Below, piece by piece: positions 8,117 to 16,781 of a stretch of 64,000 bases of DNA; the stretch's first letter is position 1, and the number at the start of each line of letters is the position of its first letter. The notes beneath the pieces are model-generated. The model saw nothing but the letters and a program-made list of their open reading frames with translations. It did not search any database and was not told where the DNA came from. Origin of the DNA: Streptomyces antioxidans (GTDB lineage: Bacteria > Actinomycetota > Actinomycetes > Streptomycetales > Streptomycetaceae); the NCBI RefSeq assembly GCF_000968685.2, contig NZ_LAKD02000035.1, positions 1-64,000 of the forward strand, written 5' to 3'. Both the position numbers and the translations under genes were made by a program.

Positions 8117-8818
8117 TCAGAAGTCGAAGCCGAGTTGGCCTTCGTCCTCCAGCTCGACCGGTTCGGATGTGCTGCGGAACCGCTTCAGGTGCCGCCAGCG
8201 GGGCAGCCCGTCCATATAGGCCCAGGACAGCCGGTGGTGGGGTGTGGGCCCCAGTTCCCGCAGGGCGGCGCGGTGCGTGGGGGACGGATATCCGGCGTTG
8301 TCCCCGAAGCAGAAGTCCGTGTGCGCGGCTCCCAGTTCGGCCATCATCGCATCCCGGCGGACCTTGGCGATCACCGAGGCTGCGGCGACGGACACACAGG
8401 ACTGATCACCATTGATGACCGTACGAACCGTCCAAGGACCGCCGAGGTAGTCATACTTCCCGTCCAGGATGACCGCGTCCGGCCGGACCGGCAGCGCGTC
8501 CAGCGCACGCGTGGCGGCCAGCCGGAGGGCGGCCGTCATCCCCAGGTCGTCGATCTCCTCGGGAGAGGAGTGGCCCAGGGCGTGTGCGGTGACCCACGAG
8601 TCCAACTGCAGGGCCAGGGACGTGCGCTTCTTGGGGCTCAGTAGCTTGGAGTCGGTGAGCCCGGTCGGCGGACGGCGCAGACCGGTGACCGCCGCGCAGA
8701 CCGTCACCGGACCGGCCCATGCCCCGCGCCCGACCTCGTCGATACCGACGACGATCTTGGCTCCCGTCGTGGCTCGGAGCGAGCGCTCGACACTGTGGGT
8801 CGGTGGTTCATAGGCCAT
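8117..8818 (-). CDS. rnhB: Ribonuclease HII
   Basis: A 233-residue RNase HII that nicks RNA-DNA hybrids 5' of ribonucleotides. The motif GIDEVGRGAWAGPV supplies the first Asp-Glu pair; TDSKLLSPKKR and ILDGKYDYLGG supply the substrate loop and third carboxylate; AAASVIAKVRRDAMM and NAGYPSPTHRAAL are family hallmarks. It lies directly upstream of, and probably shares a transcript with, the hypothetical gene ending at 7389. The ~190 bases between this start and the next gene upstream (9011) contain no gene. Confidence 0.95.
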   Translation of the reverse strand: MAYEPPTHSVERSLRATTGAKIVVGIDEVGRGAWAGPVTVCAAVTGLRRPPTGLTDSKLLSPKKRTSLALQLDSWVTAHALGHSSPEEIDDLGMTAALRLAATRALDALPVRPDAVILDGKYDYLGGPWTVRTVINGDQSCVSVAAASVIAKVRRDAMMAELGAAHTDFCFGDNAGYPSPTHRAALRELGPTPHHRLSWAYMDGLPRWRHLKRFRSTSEPVELEDEGQLGFDF

Positions 8819-9010
8819 GGCAAGGACAACCTTACGCCGCTCTTACCTGCGTTCGGAACCCGGATCCCCGGCAGGAATCACCGGCCGCCTCCGGCGGTCG
8901 CCGCCCTGGTCGGCCCGGTGGCCGCTTCCGCCCAACACGACTCGGCACGCGGCGGGTTCGGTGGATGGGCACAAACCGGACCACACCACGCGTCACACTC
9001 ATGGGAGGGG

Positions 9011-9904
9011 TCAGCCGGCGCCCGCCGGGACCCACGCCGGCAGCGCCTCGGTGTGGTCCAGCCAACCGGCGGGCGGCGCACCGGCGGCCCCGGACGCGAC
9101 CACTCCCCCGACGATCGCGCAGGTGGTGTCCACATCTCCGCCGGCCGAGGCCGTCCCCCAGAACGCCTCCTCGAAGGAGCCCAGATGGCGGGCGGCCGCC
9201 CACAGGGCGAACGGCACGGTGTCATGGGCGCTGGTGCGGCGGCCACAGCCGAGCACCGCGGCGACGGTCCCGGCGTCCGCGTAGTCGAGCATGTCGCGGG
9301 CGCGACGCAGCCCCGCCTGGACGGCGCTGCGCGGCACCACCTCGACCACCCGGTCCAGCAGTTCCCCAGGCCCTCCGTAGCCCGCCGGATCGGCCACCAG
9401 CGCCGCGGCCGCGGCCACCGCCATGGCTCCCGCCACCGCCTCGCGGTGCTGATGGGTGGTGTACGCCGAGATCTCCGCCTGATGTGTGGCCTGCTCCACA
9501 TCTCCCGCGTACCAGGCGCCGAGGGGGGCGATCCGCATGGCGGCACCGTTGCCCCACGAACCCTGCCCCTGGAACAGCCCGGCGGCCAGGTCGCGCCAGT
9601 CGCCGCCCTCCCTGATCAGGCGGAGCATCCGGTTCACGGCGGGGCCGTAGCCCCGGTCGAAGTCATGGCGGTCGGCGAAGGACCGGGCGAGTTCGTCCTG
9701 GTCGATCCGGCCGTGGGCCGCCAGGACGGCCAGGATCGAACAGGCCATCTCGGTGTCGTCGGTCCACTGCCAGGGCGTGGGCGGCAGCTGGCGACGCTTG
9801 AGGTAGGGATAGTTGGCGGGGACGAAGAACTGGGAGCCGAGGGCGTCGCCCACGGCCAGCCCGCGCAGGCTCCGCAGAGCCCGGTGGAAACGGTCAGCGG
9901 TCAT
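9011..9904 (-). CDS. ADP-ribosylglycohydrolase family protein (DraG-like)
   Basis: A 297-residue protein of the DraG/ARH fold, which removes ADP-ribose from proteins or small molecules using a two-metal centre. Visible hallmarks are GLAVGDALGSQF near the N-terminus, WQWTDDTEMA (the TDDT metal motif), WGNGAAMRIAPLGAW, and GGDVDTTCAIVGGVVA near the C-terminus, so both metal-binding clusters are intact. Start at ATG 9904 (MTADRFHRALRSLRG); a longer frame adds 15 unlikely residues. It starts 11 bases after the stop of the histidine phosphatase gene, consistent with an operon. Substrate cannot be told. Confidence 0.9.
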   Translation of the reverse strand: MTADRFHRALRSLRGLAVGDALGSQFFVPANYPYLKRRQLPPTPWQWTDDTEMACSILAVLAAHGRIDQDELARSFADRHDFDRGYGPAVNRMLRLIREGGDWRDLAAGLFQGQGSWGNGAAMRIAPLGAWYAGDVEQATHQAEISAYTTHQHREAVAGAMAVAAAAALVADPAGYGGPGELLDRVVEVVPRSAVQAGLRRARDMLDYADAGTVAAVLGCGRRTSAHDTVPFALWAAARHLGSFEEAFWGTASAGGDVDTTCAIVGGVVASGAAGAPPAGWLDHTEALPAWVPAGAG

Positions 9905-9915
9905 CGCTGCGCACT

Positions 9916-10575
9916 CTAACCGGTGTGGCCGTAGGGCTTGGGGGTGCACCAGCGCTCGAAGGGCCGGTCGAGGTGGTAACGCCCGTCGGAGCCGAGCAGC
10001 AGGGTCCGCGTCTCACCGTTGCCGGGGTTCGACAGCGACTCGAATTCGGCGACGCTCCAGTGCAGCCACCGCATACAGAACAGCCGCATGGTCAGCCCAT
10101 GGGTCACCAGCAGGACGTTCGGCGGATGGTCCGGGTGCTCGAAGCTGCGCCAGAGGCTGTCCAGGAAGGCGTCCACCCGGTCATAGACATCGGCGCCCGA
10201 CTCGCCCTGTGCGAACCGGTAGAAGAAGTGCCCGTAGGCGTCGCGGTACGCCATCTGTTTCCGCACGTCCTCGCGGTCCTGCCAGTTCCCCCAGTCCTGC
10301 TCCCTCAGCCGCGGCTCCTCCCTGACCCGGGTGCGGGAGGAGTCGAGACCGAGCAGCTTCAGGCTCTGGTGGGTGCGGCGGTACGGCGACACATAGACCG
10401 ACACGCACTCGTCGCCGAAGGTGGCGCGCAGTCGCTCGCCCGCCTCCTCCGCCTGCCGTCGCCCCGTCTCGGTCAGCCCCAGAGCATGGTCGGGCACCCT
10501 TTCGTACACCGAGTCATCGGCGTTCCCCTCCGATTCTCCGTGCCGTAGGAGGACGATGCGCCGGGGTTGTGCCAT
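9916..10575 (-). CDS. Histidine phosphatase (phosphoglycerate-mutase-like) family protein
   Basis: A 219-residue protein. The catalytic motif LLRHGESEGN is at residues 9-18, the second catalytic histidine is in LLVTHGLTMRLF, and conserved arginines are in SPYRRTHQS. The length and single domain fit a broad-specificity phosphatase or mutase of the branch; the substrate is unknown. It ends 11 bases before the DraG-like gene and starts about 10 bases after the ABC-F stop, so the three genes probably form one minus-strand operon downstream of the TetR-controlled promoter. Confidence 0.9.
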   Translation of the reverse strand: MAQPRRIVLLRHGESEGNADDSVYERVPDHALGLTETGRRQAEEAGERLRATFGDECVSVYVSPYRRTHQSLKLLGLDSSRTRVREEPRLREQDWGNWQDREDVRKQMAYRDAYGHFFYRFAQGESGADVYDRVDAFLDSLWRSFEHPDHPPNVLLVTHGLTMRLFCMRWLHWSVAEFESLSNPGNGETRTLLLGSDGRYHLDRPFERWCTPKPYGHTG

Positions 10576-10584
10576 GGCGCCACC

Positions 10585-12261
10585 CTAGATCGAGGCCGCG
10601 GCCGGCGTCTCACTCCCCTCCTCGGCCATGAGCCGGCCGCCCCGTATCTCGCGGCGCCGCCCGGTGAAGCGGCTGCGCAGCAGCCGGTCGTGCGAGACCA
10701 CCACCAGCGCCCCGGCCCACTGGGCCAGCGCCTCCTCCAGCTCCTCCACCAGCCCGAGGGCGAGATGGTTGGTCGGCTCGTCGAGCAGCAGCAGATCGGC
10801 GGGGCGGGCCAGCAGCCGGGCGAGCGCCAGCCGACGGCGCTGGCCCGCGGAGAGCGCCCCCACCGGGACGTGGAGGGCATCAGGGCGGAACAGCCCGTAT
10901 GACAGCAGCAGGTCGGTCTGCTCCTCCGGTGTCCCCGGCAGCCCCCGGCCGAAGGCCGAAAGCAGCCGCTCCCGGGGCCGGGCAACCGGTATCTCCTGGG
11001 CGAGGTAGCCGATCCTGCCCCGGCGGGCCATCCGGCCCGCCTCCGGTTTCTCCACCCCGGCCATGACCCGCAGCAGCGTGGATTTGCCCGCGCCATTGGC
11101 ACCGTGGACGAGGAGCCTCTCCCCGGCCGCCACCGTGAGCCGGTCGACCGCCAGCCGCTCCCCCACACAAACATCGTGAAGCTCGATGAGCGGACCGTCC
11201 GCCGTGCCCGCGGCGGGGAGCGCCGAGAACCGCAGCGGCTCCGGTGGGGGCGGCACCGGGTCCTCCTGGAGTCTGCGCAGCCTCTCCCGCGCGTTCCGCA
11301 CCCGGCTGGACACCGAGGACTGCACACGTCCCCGGTCCCGGTCGTAGGCCACCTTGTTGCCGTCCTTCATGCCGCGCCCCGGGGCGACCCGCCGGGCGAC
11401 GGTGGTGGCGGCCTCGGCGAGCGCGGCCGTCTCCGCGCACCACTCCTCGTAGGCCTGCTCCCAGCGGCGGCGCGCGGCGGTCTGCTCGGCGACGAATCCG
11501 CCGTACCCCCCGCCGTACCGCACCAGGGTGCGCCGGTCGGCGTCCACCTCGACGATCGCGGTCGCCACCCGCTCCAGGAAGACCCGGTCGTGGGAGACCG
11601 CCAGGACGGTGCCCGGATGCGCCCGGAGCGCCTCCTCCAGCCAGCCGAGCGCGGCACCGTCGAGGTGGTTCGTCGGCTCGTCCAGCAGCATCACCTCGGG
11701 AGCGGCCGCGACCAGGCAGGCGAGTCCGAGCCGGGCCTGCTCACCGCCCGACAGACTGCCGAGCCGCCGCTCGTACCCGATGCCGCCGAGCCCCAGGCCG
11801 TGCAGGGCCTTCTCCACCCGGGCATCCGCCTCATACCCGCCGCGGCTCTCGAACGCGGTGAGCAGATCGCCATATGCGGCGAGCACGTCAGGAGCGCCGC
11901 CGCCGAGGTCCGCCTCCAGCTCGCGCAGTCCGCGCTCCATGGCCCGCACCTCGGCGAGGGCGATGTCCACCGCGTCCCGCACCGTGTGGTCCGGGGGCAG
12001 CTCGGGCGTCTGGCCGAGGTGGCCGACGCCGCCGTCGGCCACCGTCACCACCGCGCCGTCGTCCGGTGACTCGCGCCCGGCCAGCAGCCGCAGCAGGGTG
12101 GATTTACCGGCCCCGTTCTCCCCCACGACGCCGATCCGCTCCCCGGGCCGCACCGCGAAGGAGACGTCGTCGAACAGCAGCCGGTCGCCCCGGGACAGCA
12201 TGACGCCTCGCAGCGAGATCTGAGTGGGCAAGGGCGCACCTCCGAGCACGCGAGCGGACAT
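10585..12261 (-). CDS. ABC-F family ATPase, possible ribosome-protection (antibiotic resistance) protein
   Basis: A 558-residue protein with two fused nucleotide-binding domains and no membrane segment. Domain 1 has Walker A GENGAGKST (48-56) and signature LSGGEQARLGLA; domain 2 has GANGAGKST and LSAGQRRRLALARLL; both have the LLLDEPTNHL Walker B typical of ABC-F. The inter-domain linker (about 90 residues, basic, with RGMKDGNKVAYDRDRGRVQSS split between helices) is where antibiotic-resistance ABC-F proteins differ from housekeeping ones. The divergent TetR gene and twin operators suggest ligand-induced expression, as expected for a resistance factor (inference). Start at ATG 12261; a longer frame reaches back through the TetR operators and is rejected. 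Confidence 0.85.
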   Translation of the reverse strand: MSARVLGGAPLPTQISLRGVMLSRGDRLLFDDVSFAVRPGERIGVVGENGAGKSTLLRLLAGRESPDDGAVVTVADGGVGHLGQTPELPPDHTVRDAVDIALAEVRAMERGLRELEADLGGGAPDVLAAYGDLLTAFESRGGYEADARVEKALHGLGLGGIGYERRLGSLSGGEQARLGLACLVAAAPEVMLLDEPTNHLDGAALGWLEEALRAHPGTVLAVSHDRVFLERVATAIVEVDADRRTLVRYGGGYGGFVAEQTAARRRWEQAYEEWCAETAALAEAATTVARRVAPGRGMKDGNKVAYDRDRGRVQSSVSSRVRNARERLRRLQEDPVPPPPEPLRFSALPAAGTADGPLIELHDVCVGERLAVDRLTVAAGERLLVHGANGAGKSTLLRVMAGVEKPEAGRMARRGRIGYLAQEIPVARPRERLLSAFGRGLPGTPEEQTDLLLSYGLFRPDALHVPVGALSAGQRRRLALARLLARPADLLLLDEPTNHLALGLVEELEEALAQWAGALVVVSHDRLLRSRFTGRRREIRGGRLMAEEGSETPAAASI

Positions 12262-12282
12262 CCGGTCCACCCGCTCCAAACA

Positions 12283-12294
12283 CAACTGAAGTTG
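12283..12294. promoter_or_regulatory. Palindromic operator, copy 1 of 2 (TetR site)
   Basis: CAACTGAAGTTG with flanking ACA on the left, located 22 bases upstream of the ABC-F start. The 5-base arms CAACT/AGTTG are identical to copy 2, and the shared extended sequence is ACACAACTGNAGTTGC. It is presumably bound by the divergent TetR protein. Confidence 0.65.
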
Positions 12295-12331
12295 CGTTAC
12301 CCTCAAGCATGACACAGCGAAACCACTAACA

Positions 12332-12343
12332 CAACTGGAGTTG
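12332..12343. promoter_or_regulatory. Palindromic operator, copy 2 of 2 (TetR site overlapping the tetR ribosome binding site)
   Basis: CAACTGGAGTTG, centred 49 bases from copy 1. The GGAG inside this palindrome (12337-12340) is also the best Shine-Dalgarno sequence for the TTG start at 12347, so a bound repressor would cover the start region of its own gene. Confidence 0.65.
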
Positions 12344-12346
12344 CAC

Positions 12347-12973
12347 TTGTCCACAGAGAGCGCCGCCCCGACGCCGGGCACCGTCCGCCCCGGCGGACGC
12401 ACCGCGCGCACCCGCTCGGCGGTGCGCGACGCCGTGCTCACCGGCCTCGCGGAGCACGGCTATCCGGGGCTGACGGTGGAGTACGTCGCCGAGCGCTCCG
12501 GCGTCCACAAGACGACCGTCTACCGGCGCTGGGGCGGCGTCGAGGGGCTCGTGGCGGACGCGCTGGACCTGGCGGGAGAGGACGCCTGGACGCCGCCCGA
12601 CACCGGGAACCTGGAGGGTGACCTGCGCGCCCTCGCCCGCGAGGTGACCGAGACCTTCGGCAGCGCTTCGGCCGCCGCCGCGCCCACCGCCTTCATCGCG
12701 GCCGCGTTCCAGTCCGAGCGCGCGGCACAGGCGCTGCGCGACTTCTACACCGAACGCTTCGCGCGCTGCGAATCCGTCGTGCGGCGGGCCGTCGACCGAG
12801 GTGAGGCCCCGTCCGGCAGCGACGCCGCGGCGGTCGTGCGCGCCGTCTCCGCGCCCTTGTTCTTCCGGGTGCTCATCACCCGCGAGCCCATCGACGCCCC
12901 GCTCGCCGATCAGACGGCGGCCGCCGTCGCCGCCGCGGTCCGTGCCGGGGCCTACCTACCCGCCCGCCGCTGA
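12347..12973 (+). CDS. TetR-family transcriptional regulator
   Basis: A 208-residue regulator. The helix-turn-helix lies at about residues 20-65 (RDAVLTGLAEHGYPGLTVEYVAERSGVHKTTVYRRWGG), the recognition helix being GVHKTTVYRRW; the C-terminal ligand domain resembles the TetR_C group (FIAAAFQSERAAQALRDFYTERF). The TTG at 12347 has GGAG six bases upstream; a TTG at 12341 is also in frame but lies within the operator. It is divergent from the ABC-F gene with two matching palindromes between them, so it most likely represses both. Confidence 0.88.
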   Translation: MSTESAAPTPGTVRPGGRTARTRSAVRDAVLTGLAEHGYPGLTVEYVAERSGVHKTTVYRRWGGVEGLVADALDLAGEDAWTPPDTGNLEGDLRALAREVTETFGSASAAAAPTAFIAAAFQSERAAQALRDFYTERFARCESVVRRAVDRGEAPSGSDAAAVVRAVSAPLFFRVLITREPIDAPLADQTAAAVAAAVRAGAYLPARR

Positions 12974-13007
12974 TCAGGACGGCCCCGTGACCTGCGAGGG
13001 CGCTGCG

Positions 13008-13613
13008 TCACACCGTCCAGGCGGACTCGACCCGTACGACATCGCCGGTGATCGCCGCCACATCCGCTTCCGTCTGCGCACGCAGGCCGAGCCGTTCGAC
13101 CCGCTCCACGCGGTACTTCCCGTGTTCGGCCGCCGAGTCCCACATCGACAGCACCAGGAATTCGTTCCCCGGTGCCTCCCCGAACACCCCCCGCAGCATC
13201 CCGGGCGATCCGGCCATGGCCGGATTCCACACCTTCTCCTGCACCAGCGTGAAGTGCTCCACCCGGTCGGGGCGCACCCGGCAGTGCGCGACGCGCACCA
13301 CGTCCGCGTCGGAGAACCGTGGCTCGAAGCCGACCTTCACATCGAAGCGGTGCTCGAACAGCCGGACCTGCATGTCCCGGTACGTGCCCGACTGCGAGGC
13401 CGCCAGCCGGTCGTGTGAGCGCGCCATGAAGGAGTCGTAGAACGCCCGGCTCTCCCAGAACGAGAAGACGTGCGCCACATCCGGCCGCCCCCGGCTCCAG
13501 CCACCGCCCTGCCCCCGGAATCCCGGTTCGCCGGGCAACCCCGCCCACTTCCGCTGCCCCCGCTCGAAACCCGGGCGGTCCACCACGGTGCAGCGAATCC
13601 ACTTGACCAGCAC
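13008..13613 (-). CDS. YdbC / DUF4937 family protein, ferredoxin-like fold
   Basis: A 201-residue protein starting MLVKWIRCTV, the N-terminal signature of the YdbC (DUF4937) family. It consists of two alpha/beta repeats: HVFSFWESRAFYDSFMARSHD in the first half and EFLVLSMWDSAAEHGKYRVERVERL in the second, resembling a duplicated ABM-type dimeric alpha-beta barrel. Such folds often act as small monooxygenases or ligand-binding proteins, but no catalytic residue can be assigned. It converges on the TetR gene with 34 bases between stops. Confidence 0.75.
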   Translation of the reverse strand: MLVKWIRCTVVDRPGFERGQRKWAGLPGEPGFRGQGGGWSRGRPDVAHVFSFWESRAFYDSFMARSHDRLAASQSGTYRDMQVRLFEHRFDVKVGFEPRFSDADVVRVAHCRVRPDRVEHFTLVQEKVWNPAMAGSPGMLRGVFGEAPGNEFLVLSMWDSAAEHGKYRVERVERLGLRAQTEADVAAITGDVVRVESAWTV

Positions 13614-13707
13614 CGCGCCATCCTACGGCCGTACGGTGGCCCTCATCACATACCGGAGAGTCCGCCCCCGGTTCGCCATCGCGCCGCACGGCGGCGGGGA
13701 CAACGGC

Positions 13708-13739
13708 GGCGGGGCGCGGCCCGAAGGCCGCGCCCCGCC
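13708..13739. terminator. Strong hairpin downstream of nrdJ
   Basis: A perfect 14-bp stem, GGCGGGGCGCGGCC paired with GGCCGCGCCCCGCC, with a CGAA tetraloop. It lies about 60 bases after the nrdJ stop. There is no T-run, which is common for Streptomyces terminators. Confidence 0.8.
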
Positions 13740-13750
13740 CCAGCTGCCAT

Positions 13751-13788
13751 CCTTACGGATGTCATCCTCCCGGATGTCGTCCGTAAGG
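13751..13788. repeat. Second inverted repeat just after the nrdJ stop
   Basis: CCTTACGGA and TCCGTAAGG form a perfect 9-base inverted repeat with a 20-base loop that itself carries two copies of GGATGTC. It sits between the nrdJ stop (13798) and the terminator hairpin. Confidence 0.45.
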
Positions 13789-13797
13789 GGCTCGCGA

Positions 13798-16665
13798 TCA
13801 GCTGCAGCCGCTCGTCGAACCGCAGCCCTCGCACAGGTAGCAGCTGCCCGCACGGCGCATCTTGGTGCCGCAGGAGAAGCAGAGCGGCGCGTCCGCGTTC
13901 AACCCCATCTGGATCTCGACCAGTTCGGTGGAGCTGTGGGCCTCCTTCACCGACTCGGACCCGGTCCGCGACTGCGACGACGATCCGCCGCTCTTGGGGG
14001 CGGTCACATGGCGTGGCGCGGACTGGGCCAGGCCCTCGACGTCCACCTCGTCGTCGGCGGCCTCGTAGGACCCCGTCTCCAGGTGGCGCTGGCGCTCCTC
14101 GGCGGAGTGGATGCCGAGCGCCGAGCGGGTCTCGAAGGGCAGGAAGTCCAGCGCCAGCCGGCGGAAGATGTAGTCCACGATCGACTGCGCCATCCGCACG
14201 TCCGGGTCGTCGGTCATACCGGCCGGTTCGAAGCGCATGTTGGTGAACTTCGAGACGTAGGTCTCCAGCGGCACGCCGTACTGCAGGCCGACCGACACGG
14301 CGATCGAGAAGGCGTCCATCATGCCCGCCAGGGTCGAGCCCTGCTTGGACATCTTCAGGAAGACCTCACCGAGACCGTCGTCCGGGTAGGAGTTGGCGGT
14401 CATGTAGCCCTCGGCGCCGCCCACCGTGAAGGAGGCGGTGATGCCGGGACGGCCCTTGGGGAGGCGCCTGCGGACCGGGCGGTACTCGATGACCTTCTCG
14501 ACCTCGGGCTCGGCCTGCTCCTTCTCCTCCTTCTTCTTGGCGGAGAGCGGCTGGCCGACCTTGCAGTTGTCGCGGTAGATCGCCAGCGCCTTGATGCCGA
14601 GCTTCCAGCCCTCGAAGTAGATCTCCTCGATCTCCTCGACGGTGGCCGACTCCGGCATGTTGACCGTCTTGGAGATCGCGCCGGACAGGAACGGCTGGGC
14701 GGCCGCCATCATCCGCACATGGCCCATCGGCGAGATGGAGCGCTCGCCCATCGCGCAGTCGAAGACCTCGTAGTGCTGGGGCTTCAGCCCCGGCGCGTCG
14801 ATCACATTGCCGTGCTCGGCGATGTGATCCACGATCGCCTCGACCTGCTCCTGCTGGTAGCCGAGCCGCTTGAGCGCCTTGGGGACCGTGTTGTTCACGA
14901 TCTGCATGGAGCCGCCGCCGACCAGCTTCTTGAACTTGACCAGGGCCAGGTCCGGTTCGACGCCCGTGGTGTCGCAGTCCATCATCAGGCCGATGGTGCC
15001 GGTCGGTGCGAGCACCGACGCCTGGGCGTTGCGGAAGCCGCTCTTCTCGCCGAGGCGCAGCACGTCCTGCCAGGCCTCGGTGGCCGCGGCCCAGACCGGG
15101 GTGTCCAGGTCGTCCATCCGCTTGGCGATGGCGTTGGCGTCCGAGTGCTGCTTCATGACGCGCTTGTGGGCGTCCGCGTTCCTGGCATAGCCGTCGTACG
15201 GGCCGACCACGGCGGCGAGCTCCGCGGAGCGCTTGTACGAGGTGCCGGTCATGAGGGAGGTGATGGCGCCGGCCAGGGCCCGGCCGCCGTCGCTGTCATA
15301 GGCGTGGCCGGTGGCCATCAGCAGGGCGCCCAGGTTGGCGTAGCCGATGCCCAGCTGGCGGAAGGCGCGGGTGGTCTCGCCGATCTTCTCGGTCGGGAAG
15401 TCCGCGAAGCAGATGGAGATGTCCATCGCGGTGATGACCAGCTCGACGACCTTTGCGAAGCGCTCGGCGTCGAAGCGCTGGTTGCCCGCGTCGTCGTCCT
15501 GGAGGAACTTCATCAGGTTGAGCGAGGCGAGGTTGCACGAGGAGTTGTCCAGGTGCATGTACTCGCTGCACGGGTTGGAGGCGGTGATCCGGCCCGACTC
15601 CGGCGAGGTGTGCCAGTGGTTGATGGTGTCGTCGTACTGGATGCCCGGGTCGGCACAGGCCCAGGCGGCCTCGGCCATCTTGCGGAAGAGGCCCTTGGCG
15701 TCGACCTCCTCGATGGGCTCGCCGGTCATCCGGCTGCGCAGCCCGAACGGCGAGCCGGACTCCACCGCCTTCATGAACGTGTCGTTCACGCGGACGGAGT
15801 TGTTGGCGTTCTGGTACTGGACGGACGTGATGTCGTCACCGCCCAGGTCCATGTCGAAGCCCGCGTCGCGCAGGGCGCGGATCTTCTCCTCCTCCTTGAC
15901 CTTGGTCTCGATGAACGCCTCGACATCCGGGTGATCGACGTCGAGCACGACCATCTTGGCGGCCCGGCGGGTGGCGCCGCCCGACTTGATCGTTCCGGCG
16001 GAGGCGTCGGCGCCGCGCATGAAGGAGACGGGACCGGAGGCGTTGCCGCCCGAGGAGAGGAGCTCCTTGGAGGAGCGGATGCGGGAGAGGTTCAGACCGG
16101 CGCCGGAGCCGCCCTTGAAGATCATCCCCTCTTCCTTGTACCAGTCCAGGATCGACTCCATGGAGTCGTCCACGGAGAGGATGAAGCAGGCGCTGACCTG
16201 CTGCGGCTGCTTGGTGCCGACGTTGAACCAGACAGGCGAGTTGAAGCTGAAGACCTGGTGCAGCAGCGCGTAGGTGAGCTCGTGGTCGAAGATCTCGGCG
16301 TCCGCGGGCGAGGCGAAGTAGCCATTGTCCTCACCGGCCTTGCGGTAGGTGCGCACCACGCGGTCGATGAGCTGCTTCAGGCTCGCCTCGCGGTCCGGGG
16401 AGCCCACCGCACCGCGGAAGTACTTGCTTGTGACGATGTTGACCGCGTTCACCGACCAGAAGTCGGGGAACTCCACGCCGCGCTGCTCGAAGTTGACCGA
16501 ACCGTCGCGCCAGTTGGTCATGACGACGTCACGGCGCTCCCAGACCACCTCGTCGTACGGATGCACGCTCGGGGTGGTGTGGATGCGCTCGATGCGCAGA
16601 CCCTTGTTCGCCTTGCTGCCCTTGGAGCGGGAGCCTCGTGCCGGGCCGCTCGTCGTCTCTGTCAT
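13798..16665 (-). CDS. nrdJ: Vitamin B12-dependent (class II) ribonucleotide reductase
   Basis: A 955-residue adenosylcobalamin-dependent reductase converting ribonucleotides to deoxyribonucleotides in the cytoplasm. Family hallmarks are FSFNSPVWFNVG, the ACFILSVDDSMESI loop with an active-site cysteine, NPCSEYMHLDNSSCNLASLNL with the catalytic Cys/Glu pair, and LAPTGTIGLMMDCDTTGVEP. The C-terminus carries a Cys-rich zinc-ribbon (CFSCGTKMRRAGSCYLCEGCGSTSGCS, listed here in parts: CFSCGTK, SCYLCEGCG). Start ATG 16665 follows GGGAGGCGG. It is downstream of nrdR, whose product represses it through the two boxes near 17.45 kb. Length matches the Streptomyces enzyme. Confidence 0.97.
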   Translation of the reverse strand: MTETTSGPARGSRSKGSKANKGLRIERIHTTPSVHPYDEVVWERRDVVMTNWRDGSVNFEQRGVEFPDFWSVNAVNIVTSKYFRGAVGSPDREASLKQLIDRVVRTYRKAGEDNGYFASPADAEIFDHELTYALLHQVFSFNSPVWFNVGTKQPQQVSACFILSVDDSMESILDWYKEEGMIFKGGSGAGLNLSRIRSSKELLSSGGNASGPVSFMRGADASAGTIKSGGATRRAAKMVVLDVDHPDVEAFIETKVKEEEKIRALRDAGFDMDLGGDDITSVQYQNANNSVRVNDTFMKAVESGSPFGLRSRMTGEPIEEVDAKGLFRKMAEAAWACADPGIQYDDTINHWHTSPESGRITASNPCSEYMHLDNSSCNLASLNLMKFLQDDDAGNQRFDAERFAKVVELVITAMDISICFADFPTEKIGETTRAFRQLGIGYANLGALLMATGHAYDSDGGRALAGAITSLMTGTSYKRSAELAAVVGPYDGYARNADAHKRVMKQHSDANAIAKRMDDLDTPVWAAATEAWQDVLRLGEKSGFRNAQASVLAPTGTIGLMMDCDTTGVEPDLALVKFKKLVGGGSMQIVNNTVPKALKRLGYQQEQVEAIVDHIAEHGNVIDAPGLKPQHYEVFDCAMGERSISPMGHVRMMAAAQPFLSGAISKTVNMPESATVEEIEEIYFEGWKLGIKALAIYRDNCKVGQPLSAKKKEEKEQAEPEVEKVIEYRPVRRRLPKGRPGITASFTVGGAEGYMTANSYPDDGLGEVFLKMSKQGSTLAGMMDAFSIAVSVGLQYGVPLETYVSKFTNMRFEPAGMTDDPDVRMAQSIVDYIFRRLALDFLPFETRSALGIHSAEERQRHLETGSYEAADDEVDVEGLAQSAPRHVTAPKSGGSSSQSRTGSESVKEAHSSTELVEIQMGLNADAPLCFSCGTKMRRAGSCYLCEGCGSTSGCS

Positions 16666-16736
16666 TCCGCCTCCCTGTACGGGCGAAAACGCCCTGATGT
16701 GCCCATTTCTTCCCCGGGCACGGTGTGTCTGTCTTT

Positions 16737-16764
16737 CGCCCGGGCGCGGCAGGCGCCCCGGGCG
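16737..16764. other. Intercistronic hairpin between nrdR and nrdJ
   Basis: CGCCCGGGCGC and GCGCCCCGGGCG pair with one bulged base, in the 116-base gap between the nrdR stop and the nrdJ start. It may attenuate or stabilise the dicistronic transcript; no data in the sequence decide this. Confidence 0.4.
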
Positions 16765-16781
16765 GGTATATGGGCCGCCGG

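Noticed and set aside
12347..12355. TTGTCCACA, a Streptomyces-type DnaA box
   Set aside because: It is a single copy formed by the start of the tetR coding sequence (TTG TCC ACA); chance is the simpler explanation.
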